DNA of 56,008 nt from IMG/VR virus record IMGVR_UViG_3300009155_005254, positions 1 to 56,008 of that record; one strand, given 5' to 3'. Origin of the DNA: a virus. The position numbers were made by a program, and so were the translations under genes. Below, in pieces: positions 34,594-41,662 of the stretch. The first letter of the stretch is position 1. Each line of letters begins with the position of its first letter. The notes beneath the pieces were generated by a model. The model was not told where the DNA came from. It did no database searches and worked only from the letters and a program-made list of their open reading frames with translations.

Positions 34594-36054
34594 ATGAGCA
34601 GTTGTCAAGAATGTACAGCGTGTTATGATCCAGGAATAGAAATAGGATTTATAAATTCTGATATACTTGCAAATGGTTTTTATATGGGTTTTGCTGCATA
34701 TAAATCAACACCAGAAAATGTTAGAAAACGATATACAACTTATAATAGTAAAATACAAAGTGAATCTCAATATCAAGAAAATAGATCATCTTTTAATGGA
34801 TGTGGAGGTTGTCCACAAGGAGGAAGAAGACCAATGATAAGTAATGGTAATTCAAATTATAATGCAACTCTTGAAGCAAAGACCATATATAGTGCCGTAC
34901 AAGAATCAGATGGAGCAGTATACATAGAAAAGAGTTATTCATGGGAAGAAAATGATCAAAGTCAATCTGGAGGTTTTCCTGGAGGTGGAAGTTGCGTTGG
35001 TAATGATTGTACTGGTCCTTACGCAGTTTCTAGTATTGGTAATCCTAGTAGTAACAGCAGCAATAGTGGATCAATATCTTATAGAGAAGTACCAAAAACT
35101 AGTGGACCATGTCTTGGTTTTTGGGATGTTAATCCGTACAAAAGAGTAGGTGAGAAAGTTAAAAAAAGTAATACTTCTCAAGAAAATAGTTATCAAGATA
35201 TTCCAGAAGAAGACAGATACTGCGAACCAGTAAAAACAACTAAAATTTTATCAGATGAATTTGCCAAGTTTAGTTATCCTGCTGTTTGTAGTGGTCCAAA
35301 CGTAAAAACATCAACAACAACTGATGAAACTAATGTAACAATTAGTTATAAAGAGAATGCTATTGTTTCAAGAAGTGCCGCAGCTGGATGCACAGATCGC
35401 TATGGCCGCGATATACCAGGTAGTTATACTTCCTCTTTTAATTCATCATATTCATGTAACGCTTCTAATATTTCAAGTGTTGAAAATGAATATGATGTAT
35501 ATGAAAAATCATTATATTTTGCAACAATTGCGTCTGCTATAAATATGGAATCTGAATTAAAAGGAAAGCCTTTATGCGGAGGATATGGTGGACCTAGATA
35601 TGGTGATACGGATTATAACGGTATCATAAGTGGTCCTCTTACACATATAAATTCATTATTAACTGACGAAGAAATGGATCATTATAAATATTACGATATT
35701 TATGATGGTTGGCAATACCCATACAGAATACAGTATCAAAATAAATACTTTTATATTCAAGTTGCTAAAGATGTTTTTGATAGAATAGAATCTTTTGTTA
35801 TAAAAATTTATTTTTATGTTCTTTTAACAAATGGTATAAATCCATGTAATGGCGGAGAAGTAGACGAAGATTACATATCAATTAAAGAGACATCAATTTC
35901 ATGTGATGTATCAAACATATGGAGAACAACCGAAGACCATAACTATTTCTTAGGACAACCACTTACAAGTGATGATGCAATTCCTACTGGAGACACTCAT
36001 TATAAAAATACAGATATTTGTTACGTTATAGAAACAATAAATTTTAAAGCTTAA
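34594..36054 (+). CDS. Cys-rich virion-like protein, paralogue B
   Basis: 486 residues, tandem paralogue of the preceding gene. The N-terminal SSCQECTACYDPGIEIG, the central KKSNTSQENSYQDIPEE, and the C-terminal SLLTDEEMDHYKYYDIYDG and INPCNGGEVDEDYIS correspond one to one. Differences concentrate at about 50-90 (GCGGCPQGG-type Gly/Cys loop here) and 235-290. It has its own TGTAA promoter element. Its stop shares TTAA with the convergent 63-aa gene. Likely a virion surface component. Confidence 0.6.
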   Translation: MSSCQECTACYDPGIEIGFINSDILANGFYMGFAAYKSTPENVRKRYTTYNSKIQSESQYQENRSSFNGCGGCPQGGRRPMISNGNSNYNATLEAKTIYSAVQESDGAVYIEKSYSWEENDQSQSGGFPGGGSCVGNDCTGPYAVSSIGNPSSNSSNSGSISYREVPKTSGPCLGFWDVNPYKRVGEKVKKSNTSQENSYQDIPEEDRYCEPVKTTKILSDEFAKFSYPAVCSGPNVKTSTTTDETNVTISYKENAIVSRSAAAGCTDRYGRDIPGSYTSSFNSSYSCNASNISSVENEYDVYEKSLYFATIASAINMESELKGKPLCGGYGGPRYGDTDYNGIISGPLTHINSLLTDEEMDHYKYYDIYDGWQYPYRIQYQNKYFYIQVAKDVFDRIESFVIKIYFYVLLTNGINPCNGGEVDEDYISIKETSISCDVSNIWRTTEDHNYFLGQPLTSDDAIPTGDTHYKNTDICYVIETINFKA

Positions 36055-36242
36055 CGTTTTATTATTTTAAAATTTTTATTTGTACTATCTATTTGACGCA
36101 CATAATTTTTAGCTTTAGTCAAACCCTCTGGAGAATTATGAAAAACTCCATGAAGAAAATTATCTGATTTACTAATCACAGCGTAATACTTATTAGTCTT
36201 TTTTTGTTTCTGTTTCTGTTTTTTTATTATTCGCTTTTTCAT
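36051..36242 (-). CDS. Small basic protein, 63 aa
   Basis: Not recognised. The N-terminus is almost only Lys, Gln and Arg (KKRIIKKQKQKQKK), followed by a compact YYAVISKSDNFLHGVF domain. The first 17 residues lie over the 3' end of the SEC-C gene in another frame, so the real start could be a GTG further in (near YAV). A nucleic-acid-binding role is possible from charge alone. Confidence 0.4.
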   Translation of the reverse strand: MKKRIIKKQKQKQKKTNKYYAVISKSDNFLHGVFHNSPEGLTKAKNYVRQIDSTNKNFKIIKR

Positions 36243-36453
36243 TTGCCGCCTTAATTAAGAAATCTTTTAGAGAATCTCTAGCTTTTTCACAGAAATCTTG
36301 ATTTAATTGACCACAACAATTTTTAAATTTTTTACCAGTACTAGGACAAATAGAATTTCTTGGTATTTTTGGATATATTCTAACTATTGGGCTAAATTCA
36401 GTTGCTCTAGCGTATTCAATTGAAGTTAATTTATCTATATTTTCTTTATTCAT
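36193..36453 (-). CDS. SEC-C-like zinc-motif protein, 86 aa
   Basis: 86 residues. NSICPSTGKKFKNCCGQLN matches the end of the SEC-C zinc motif (CxCGSGKKYKKCCG) with the first CxC reduced to one Cys. A helical tail of Lys, Glu and Thr follows. SEC-C motifs bind zinc and mediate protein contacts in SecA and many small proteins. The start is fixed by TTGATT, 17 nt, TATAAT, 6 nt, ATG. Confidence 0.7.
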   Translation of the reverse strand: MNKENIDKLTSIEYARATEFSPIVRIYPKIPRNSICPSTGKKFKNCCGQLNQDFCEKARDSLKDFLIKAANEKANNKKTETETKKD

Positions 36454-36459
36454 TTTTAT

Positions 36460-36488
36460 ATTATAATGTATTTATTAGAATAAATCAA
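36460..36488 (-). promoter_or_regulatory. Sigma70-like leaderless promoter
   Basis: TTGATT, 17 nt, perfect TATAAT, 6 nt, ATG (36453). Confidence 0.8.
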
Positions 36489-37598
36489 TTATTTTCCATG
36501 AGCAAATCCCTCGTACATGCTATTTGGACTATTTCTAACTGCTTGTATTGTATTATTCCATAACCCCCCTCGCATATCTTGTAGATTTCTGAACCCAAGA
36601 TAACTCATAGAGCTTCTTAAACCATTAGTGAAATCATAAACAATATCTTCAATAGATTTGTTTTCAATAATTGGAATTAAAGTATTATCTCCTTCTACGA
36701 ATAAATTCTTTTTAGTTCCATCATATAAATCGTAATCTTCAACAACATCTTGACTAGCCATTCCTCTATATTTGGCAAATCTTTTACCATCAATTTCAAT
36801 GATATTCTCATCATCAACAACATCAGATAGTCCAGCGAAAATTCTTCCACAAATAACAGCATCACATCCACTAGCAATAGCTTTAACTAAATCTTTTGGA
36901 TATCGTATACCACCATCAGCAAGAATACTAGGTCTATGAGATGGATTTGGTTTATCTTGTTTAAATAAATCAACTTGAGAAAGCTCCCAGTTTCTTACAG
37001 CTTTCCAAGCATAATAGTTTCCAGTTAAACTTGGACATCCAATTCCAGTTTTCACTTGAGTTAAACACATCGAACCTGGACCAATTAAATGTCTAAATCC
37101 ATCTGCTTTAAGATTAGCAAGTCTATAAACACTTTCTTTAGTTAAAGTATTTCCAACAATAACATCTTGAGAAAATCCAGCTGTCTTATACCATCTAAGA
37201 AAATCTTCTACATTTTTAGCCAAACCATTTGCTGTATCTAAAAAATAAACATTAGTAAAAGTACTAGTAGCTCTAATTCTTTCTTCTGCATCCTTTAGAC
37301 CAATAGCAGTAATACAAAAATCACTTTCATCTTTAATAATTTTAGCTTTAGATCTTTGATCATCAACAGACATAAATCTATGCAATACTCCAGCTGCTCC
37401 AAGTTTATTCATTTTAATGCAAGATTTAACTGATGATACAGTATCCATCGGAGAAAGAATAATTGGAATTTTGATATTGCAATTTCTTGAAATTTTAGTA
37501 GTTGTATCTACTTCTTTTCTGGAAGTGATATCTGAAAAATTTGGGAGTAACGAAATATCATCGTAACTTAAGGCTTCTTTAAATTCTTGTTTTTGCAT
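36489..37598 (-). CDS. IMP dehydrogenase/GMP reductase family enzyme without CBS domains
   Basis: 369 residues, (beta/alpha)8 barrel. ALSYDDISLLPNFSDI and IILSPMDTVSS start the barrel, the catalytic cysteine loop reads GPGSMCLTQVKTGIG, LADGGIRYPKDLVKAIASG is the phosphate site, and AKYRGMASQDV and NGLRSSMSYLG close it. The absence of CBS domains and length fit GMP reductase, while YRGMAS is closer to IMP dehydrogenase; the IMPDH Arg-Tyr flap is not evident. It therefore either makes XMP from IMP or recycles GMP to IMP. With the PurA homologue at 45394 it suggests control of purine flow. Transcribed alone from a leaderless promoter. Confidence 0.85.
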   Translation of the reverse strand: MQKQEFKEALSYDDISLLPNFSDITSRKEVDTTTKISRNCNIKIPIILSPMDTVSSVKSCIKMNKLGAAGVLHRFMSVDDQRSKAKIIKDESDFCITAIGLKDAEERIRATSTFTNVYFLDTANGLAKNVEDFLRWYKTAGFSQDVIVGNTLTKESVYRLANLKADGFRHLIGPGSMCLTQVKTGIGCPSLTGNYYAWKAVRNWELSQVDLFKQDKPNPSHRPSILADGGIRYPKDLVKAIASGCDAVICGRIFAGLSDVVDDENIIEIDGKRFAKYRGMASQDVVEDYDLYDGTKKNLFVEGDNTLIPIIENKSIEDIVYDFTNGLRSSMSYLGFRNLQDMRGGLWNNTIQAVRNSPNSMYEGFAHGK

Positions 37599-37604
37599 TT
37601 ATTT

Positions 37605-37633
37605 ATACTAAACCATTCTTTGCAAACAATCAA
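37605..37633 (-). promoter_or_regulatory. Sigma70-like leaderless promoter
   Basis: TTGATT, 17 nt, TAGTAT, 6 nt, ATG (37598). Confidence 0.7.
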
Positions 37634-37642
37634 GAAAATAAT

Positions 37643-37670
37643 TGACTTTAAATTAAAAAACATTTAAGAT
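37643..37670 (+). promoter_or_regulatory. Sigma70-like promoter of the nucleotide-metabolism operon
   Basis: TTGACT, 17 nt, TAAGAT, 8 nt to the ATG of a 21-aa peptide at 37679; divergent from the preceding promoter. Confidence 0.6.
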
Positions 37671-37678
37671 ATGATCTT

Positions 37679-37744
37679 ATGCTACAAACATTTATATGCA
37701 TTATAATAGGAATTGCAATAGCTTTAAAATGGCATTATTTTTAA
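37679..37744 (+). CDS. Tiny hydrophobic peptide, 21 aa
   Basis: A single-helix peptide, MLQTFICIIIGIAIALKWHY plus a final Phe: about 14 apolar residues followed by Lys-Trp-His-Tyr-Phe. The stop is one base before the dCMP deaminase ATG and a promoter stands 8 nt upstream, so it is well placed to be translated. It resembles in plan the 22-aa peptide at 51799-51867. A short membrane peptide or a leader peptide coupling translation are both possible. Confidence 0.45.
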   Translation: MLQTFICIIIGIAIALKWHYF

Positions 37745-37745
37745 A

Positions 37746-38159
37746 ATGAATAATAGAATATCATTTATACAAGTTGCAATTGAAACAGCTAAAATATGGT
37801 CAAGTAGATCAGAAGATCCATATAAAAAAGTTGGAGTATGTATTTTAAATAAAGATGGCAGAGTATTATCCGTTGGATATAATGGTTTATTGTCTAAATT
37901 TAATATTAACGAAGATTTCTTTAGTGATAGAGATAATAGAAGAAAATATATGATTCATGCAGAAATTAACGCTTTATCTTTGGTTAAAAGAGGAGATCAA
38001 CCACATTTACTAGCTTCTACTTTATTGCCTTGCTCAAATTGTGCTACTAATATTGTTGCATATGGAGTTAAAAGTGTGGTATACTCAGAAGAATATGAGA
38101 AGGATTCTACAGCTAAAGAAATATTTAAGTTTTACAATATAGAATTAATTAAAATATGA
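37746..38159 (+). CDS. dCMP deaminase (zinc cytidine/deoxycytidylate deaminase family)
   Basis: 137 residues. Zinc site HAEINAL (His and catalytic Glu) and PCSNCA (PCxxC) are both present. The N-terminal WSSRSEDPYKKVGVCIL is the usual substrate-loop start of ComE/dCMP deaminases. It makes dUMP from dCMP, feeding ThyX. Length is normal for small phage versions. It overlaps the next gene as ATGA. Confidence 0.92.
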   Translation: MNNRISFIQVAIETAKIWSSRSEDPYKKVGVCILNKDGRVLSVGYNGLLSKFNINEDFFSDRDNRRKYMIHAEINALSLVKRGDQPHLLASTLLPCSNCATNIVAYGVKSVVYSEEYEKDSTAKEIFKFYNIELIKI

Positions 38160-38641
38160 AATATATAATACTATTATCATTTATAGCTAATCTTGCAATA
38201 GCACAATCGGGAGTGGTATACGAAACCTATAAAACAAGAGGTGGTGGAACAAATGAGTCTCATGGAACAATTTTCAATAAACCATTTCAAGAATATAATT
38301 ATGTTAAAACTGCTAGAGGAATAGAAGTATATCAAACATATAAAACTGGCGGTGGGAACGGAACTAATCAATCTCATGGAACTATATTTTCTAAACCATT
38401 TCCAGAGTATTATATAGTTAATAATAAAATGTATAGAACATATAAAACTGATTACAAATCTACTAATCAGTCTCGTGGTACAATATTCGCCCAACCATTT
38501 GAGGCAAAGAATATTGACCCCAATGTAGATACTAAAGCTTTAAAAGAAAACATACAAACTCAAGTCCGAACTCAACAAATTCGCACTGGACAAGATTATC
38601 CAAAATATGACGGAACTGGAGATATATCTTATGGAGAATAA
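38156..38641 (+). CDS. Secreted three-repeat protein
   Basis: 161 residues. An N-terminal signal peptide (KYIILLSFIANLAIAQSG; cleavage probably after AIA) precedes three tandem repeats of about 35-45 residues, each reading roughly Y-x-TYKT, Gly-rich linker, TNxSxGTIFxxPF. Repeat starts are near residues 23, 58 and 98. A Gln/Thr-rich tail ends YDGTGDISYGE. No enzyme motif is present. It should be exported to the periplasm or outside the cell. Its place inside a nucleotide-metabolism operon is odd. Confidence 0.65.
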   Translation: MKYIILLSFIANLAIAQSGVVYETYKTRGGGTNESHGTIFNKPFQEYNYVKTARGIEVYQTYKTGGGNGTNQSHGTIFSKPFPEYYIVNNKMYRTYKTDYKSTNQSRGTIFAQPFEAKNIDPNVDTKALKENIQTQVRTQQIRTGQDYPKYDGTGDISYGE

Positions 38642-38644
38642 CAA

Positions 38645-39232
38645 ATGATTGGATTAACTGGAGTAGCTCGATCTGGAAAAGATACTTTTTATTCTATCTT
38701 AAAAAGATATCTAGAAGAAAAGGGAATTAAATCTCAAAGATTAGCTTTTGCTGATGCATTAAAAAATGAACTACATGACTTTACTAAAGATAAATTCAAA
38801 ATAGACTTATTAAATTGCACACCAGAGAACAAAGAAATAGTACGACCACTTATGGTTGCTTATGGTAAATGCAGAAGAATTCAAACGGATGGAAAATACT
38901 GGACTTCCACAATTCAACCAGAAGTAAATAAATTAATTGCTACTAATATTGTTCCAATCGTAACAGATGTTAGATATATAGAATATAAAGATGATGAATA
39001 TTCTTGGTTGAAATCTCATAATGGTATTTTAATTCATATCTCAAGAAGACTAGATGATGGTTCTTTAATACCTCCAGCTAATATAGAAGAAAAATCTAAC
39101 GACAATAAGTTAAAAGCTGTATCTGATGTAACTGTAGTTTGGGAAACTTGTCAAGATGTTAACTTCTTATATGAATTAATGCAGAAACAATTAAAAAATG
39201 TTTACGAAAAATATTTACAAAATAAAAAATAA
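38645..39232 (+). CDS. Deoxynucleoside monophosphate kinase (T4 gp1-like)
   Basis: 195 residues. The P-loop GLTGVARSGKDTFYSIL is at the N-terminus, and LRFADALK-type sequence (LAFADALKNEL) follows, with IVPIVTDVRYIEYKDDE and a lid region ISRRLDDGS, as in T4-type dNMP kinases. It phosphorylates dNMPs to dNDPs, between dCMP deaminase/ThyX and polymerase. A GGAG 8 nt before the ATG is one of the few recognisable ribosome-binding sites here. Confidence 0.85.
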   Translation: MIGLTGVARSGKDTFYSILKRYLEEKGIKSQRLAFADALKNELHDFTKDKFKIDLLNCTPENKEIVRPLMVAYGKCRRIQTDGKYWTSTIQPEVNKLIATNIVPIVTDVRYIEYKDDEYSWLKSHNGILIHISRRLDDGSLIPPANIEEKSNDNKLKAVSDVTVVWETCQDVNFLYELMQKQLKNVYEKYLQNKK

Positions 39233-39233
39233 T

Positions 39234-39827
39234 ATGAATATAATAACAGACGACATTACTTTGGTAAAGAATATAAAAGAAAAGAATGATGAAGAAGCAT
39301 TAAAAGCTTTAATTCAAAAGCATTCTGCCCTTTGCAACTCTTTATATAAAAAATACTCAAACCCCATGATTGCATCTGGAGTCCATCTTCAAGATGTAAT
39401 AGATCAAAAAGATTATATAGTATATAAATCAGCAATAACATTTGATGAAAATAAAAAATCTAAATTTTCTACTTGGTTATATAACCAAGTAAGATACCAA
39501 TGCCTTAACTGTATGAATGAAAATAGTCACTACTTAACTCTTGAAACAGATAAATTAAATTATTTGATAGAAAAGAATACTCCAGTTCAAAAAGAATATA
39601 AAAATATTAATGAATATATCATGAATATTATTGAATCTTGTTCAGATGAAAGAATACAAAAAATATTTAAAATGCGATATTTGAATGATTCTAATAAAAA
39701 AATGTCTTGGAATAAGATAGCTAAAAAATTAAATATAAGTACTCAAACTGCTATTAATATTCATAATAAGGCTATTAAATTATTAAAAACTAAAGTCGAG
39801 AGTAAAAATTCTTTTGACAAAATATAA
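39234..39827 (+). CDS. RNA polymerase sigma factor (sigma-70 superfamily, short)
   Basis: 197 residues. Region 2 is visible: EALKALIQKHSALCNSLYKKY, then DENKKSKFSTWLYNQVRYQC (the KFSTW core-binding and -10 recognition helix). Region 4 follows after a linker: MRYLNDSNKKMSWNKIAKKL and NISTQTAINIHNKAIKLL (helix-turn-helix). No region 1.1 or long region 3, so it is ECF-like in layout, as in late sigma factors of large phages. It may read the TGTAA class of promoters in this window (inference). ATG 39234 lies one base after the kinase stop; the longer frame from 39198 runs inside the kinase. Confidence 0.82.
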   Translation: MNIITDDITLVKNIKEKNDEEALKALIQKHSALCNSLYKKYSNPMIASGVHLQDVIDQKDYIVYKSAITFDENKKSKFSTWLYNQVRYQCLNCMNENSHYLTLETDKLNYLIEKNTPVQKEYKNINEYIMNIIESCSDERIQKIFKMRYLNDSNKKMSWNKIAKKLNISTQTAINIHNKAIKLLKTKVESKNSFDKI

Positions 39828-39842
39828 TAAAGGATATACAAT
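39814..39842 (+). promoter_or_regulatory. Sigma70-like leaderless promoter
   Basis: TTGACA, 17 nt, TACAAT, 6 nt, ATG (39849). It overlaps the 3' end of the sigma gene. Confidence 0.75.
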
Positions 39843-39848
39843 ATAAAA

Positions 39849-40154
39849 ATGAATAATACAAATCAAAATACAAACAAGAACCAAAATGAGCTAGGCGCAC
39901 TTTGGAAGAAGAAGAGCAAAACAGGAATGTCATTCCTATCTGGTTATATCAATGATCATGATGGTCAAAGAATTGATGTTGTAGTTTTTGCTAATAGTAA
40001 AAAGACAAACGAAAAGGCTCCAGATTACAGACTATATGTATCTAAGCCTCTAGATAATCAAAATAAAACTACATCTTCTACACCAGTAGCTAAAGCTGTT
40101 CCAGTTAAAAAGGTTCAACCAGTAATTCAAGAGGATGAAGATGACATCCTATGA
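39849..40154 (+). CDS. Small protein with SSB-like acidic C-terminus, 101 aa
   Basis: The N-terminus is Asn/Gln/Lys-rich and unstructured. A core follows: ELGALWKKKSKTGMSFLSG, IDVVVFANSKK, a pattern seen in small phage proteins related to DUF736. A Pro/Val/Lys linker leads to the tail EDEDDIL, which resembles the protein-binding C-terminal tip of bacterial SSB (acidic residues then a hydrophobic end). A ssDNA-binding or replisome-recruited role is inferred. ATGA overlap with the following glycosyltransferase. Confidence 0.5.
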   Translation: MNNTNQNTNKNQNELGALWKKKSKTGMSFLSGYINDHDGQRIDVVVFANSKKTNEKAPDYRLYVSKPLDNQNKTTSSTPVAKAVPVKKVQPVIQEDEDDIL

Positions 40155-41236
40155 GTTTAGCATTTAACTTACCAATAAATTCAGTAAGTTTTGGTCAAAT
40201 ATCTACATTAATTCTTAGAGAGTTATATAACTCCAGGGTTAATGTAGGTGTTTTACCTATTGGTAATGTTGATTTATCTACTCAATCAGATTTAACTCAA
40301 GAATTTGGAAACTGGCTACAGCAATCAATTAATTCTTCACTGGAAACTTATAATAGGAAAAACAAGTTATTTAAATTATGGCATTTAAATGGTTCATTCG
40401 AAAGTTATTCAAACGAACAAGTTCTGCTCAGTTTCTATGAATTAGATCAACCAACAAAAGTAGAATTAAATACTGTAAAAAATAATCATAAAGTACTTTT
40501 CTCATCGAAAGAAACAGTAGAAATATTTAAAAATCTCGGATGCAGTAACGTTGAGTATATACCATTAGCATTTGATAAATATAATTTTAATAGAATAGAT
40601 AAATCATATTTTCTTGATGATAGAATTGTTTTTAATTTAGTTGGTAAGCTTGAAAAAAGAAAGCATCATCTTAAATTAATTAAACTTTGGGCTAAAAAAT
40701 TTGGTAATAATAAAAAATATGCACTACAATGCTGTATTTTTAATCCATTTATGAAGCCAGAGGATCAAAATAATCTTGTATCCCAAGCTCTGGAAGGTAA
40801 AACTTATTTTAATATCAATTTCTTGCCATTCATGGGGCAAAATAAAATTTATAATGATTTCTTGAATAGCGCCAATATTGTATTAGGAATGAGTGGAGCA
40901 GAAGGATGGGGATTACCAGAATTTCATTCTGTAGCGATGGGTAAACATGCAGTAATAATGGACGCTCATGGATATAAATCTTGGGCTAATGATAAAAATT
41001 CTATACTAGTTAAACCAAATTCAAAAATTGAATCTTATGACGGGATGTTTTTTAATAAAGGTGCACCATATAATCAAGGTAATATCTATGATTTTAATGA
41101 AGAAGATTTTATAAACGCTTGCGAACTAGCAGTTAAAAAAGTAGAAAATAATAAATTAAATAAAGAAGGACTAAAACTTCAAGAAGAATTTACATCACAG
41201 AAATTGCTAGAAAATATTACTGCTCATTTAAGATAA
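40151..41236 (+). CDS. GT4-family glycosyltransferase
   Basis: 361 residues, GT-B fold. RIVFNLVGKLEKRKHHLKLI starts the donor domain and LGMSGAEGWGLPEFHSVAMG is the E-x7-E donor-site motif, followed by KHAVIMDAHGYKSW. It is located away from the main glycosylation island, between a small DNA-associated gene and an FmdB-like gene, to both of which it is translationally coupled. The sugar and acceptor are unknown. Confidence 0.82.
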   Translation: MSLAFNLPINSVSFGQISTLILRELYNSRVNVGVLPIGNVDLSTQSDLTQEFGNWLQQSINSSLETYNRKNKLFKLWHLNGSFESYSNEQVLLSFYELDQPTKVELNTVKNNHKVLFSSKETVEIFKNLGCSNVEYIPLAFDKYNFNRIDKSYFLDDRIVFNLVGKLEKRKHHLKLIKLWAKKFGNNKKYALQCCIFNPFMKPEDQNNLVSQALEGKTYFNINFLPFMGQNKIYNDFLNSANIVLGMSGAEGWGLPEFHSVAMGKHAVIMDAHGYKSWANDKNSILVKPNSKIESYDGMFFNKGAPYNQGNIYDFNEEDFINACELAVKKVENNKLNKEGLKLQEEFTSQKLLENITAHLR

Positions 41237-41586
41237 TGCCTATATATACCTATATACATCCAGATACAGAAGAGACACTAGATGTAGTACAATCAATCCA
41301 TGATCAACATGTTTATATAGACGAAAAAGGAATAGAATGGAGAAGAGTATTTACTGTTCCAGAAGTTAATACTCATGGAACCTTAAAAGCCGAAGCAACT
41401 GACAAACAATTTTCTGAATATACAAAGAATCAAAAAGGAAAACTTGGCGACCTTTGGGATAGGAGCGCGGAACTTTCTGAAAAAAGAAAAAAAATTTACG
41501 GACAAGACCCAGTTAAAAAGAAATATTATGATAGTTGGAGTAAAAAAAGAAAAGGTCGAGTACACCCTAAAAGCCATTTGGAGTAA
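41236..41586 (+). CDS. FmdB-like small protein without zinc cysteines
   Basis: 116 residues. The opening MPIYTYIHPDTEETLDVVQS recalls FmdB-type regulators (MPIYEYRC), but no cysteine is present. Aquatic T4-like phages carry similar MPTYTF proteins of unknown function. The C-terminal half is highly charged (SEKRKKIYGQDPVKKKYYDS) and ends HPKSHLE. Start codon overlaps the previous stop as TAATG. Confidence 0.55.
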   Translation: MPIYTYIHPDTEETLDVVQSIHDQHVYIDEKGIEWRRVFTVPEVNTHGTLKAEATDKQFSEYTKNQKGKLGDLWDRSAELSEKRKKIYGQDPVKKKYYDSWSKKRKGRVHPKSHLE

Positions 41587-41662
41587 ATTGTTTATAACTT
41601 TTTAAAATTTTCTTTCTTTATTTTAAAAAATAATGTAATATAGTTTTTGCACTAGTTACATT

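Noticed and set aside
40151-41236. DNA base glucosyltransferase
   Set aside because: The motifs are generic GT4 donor-site motifs, and no hydroxymethylating enzyme is visible, so a DNA acceptor cannot be supported.
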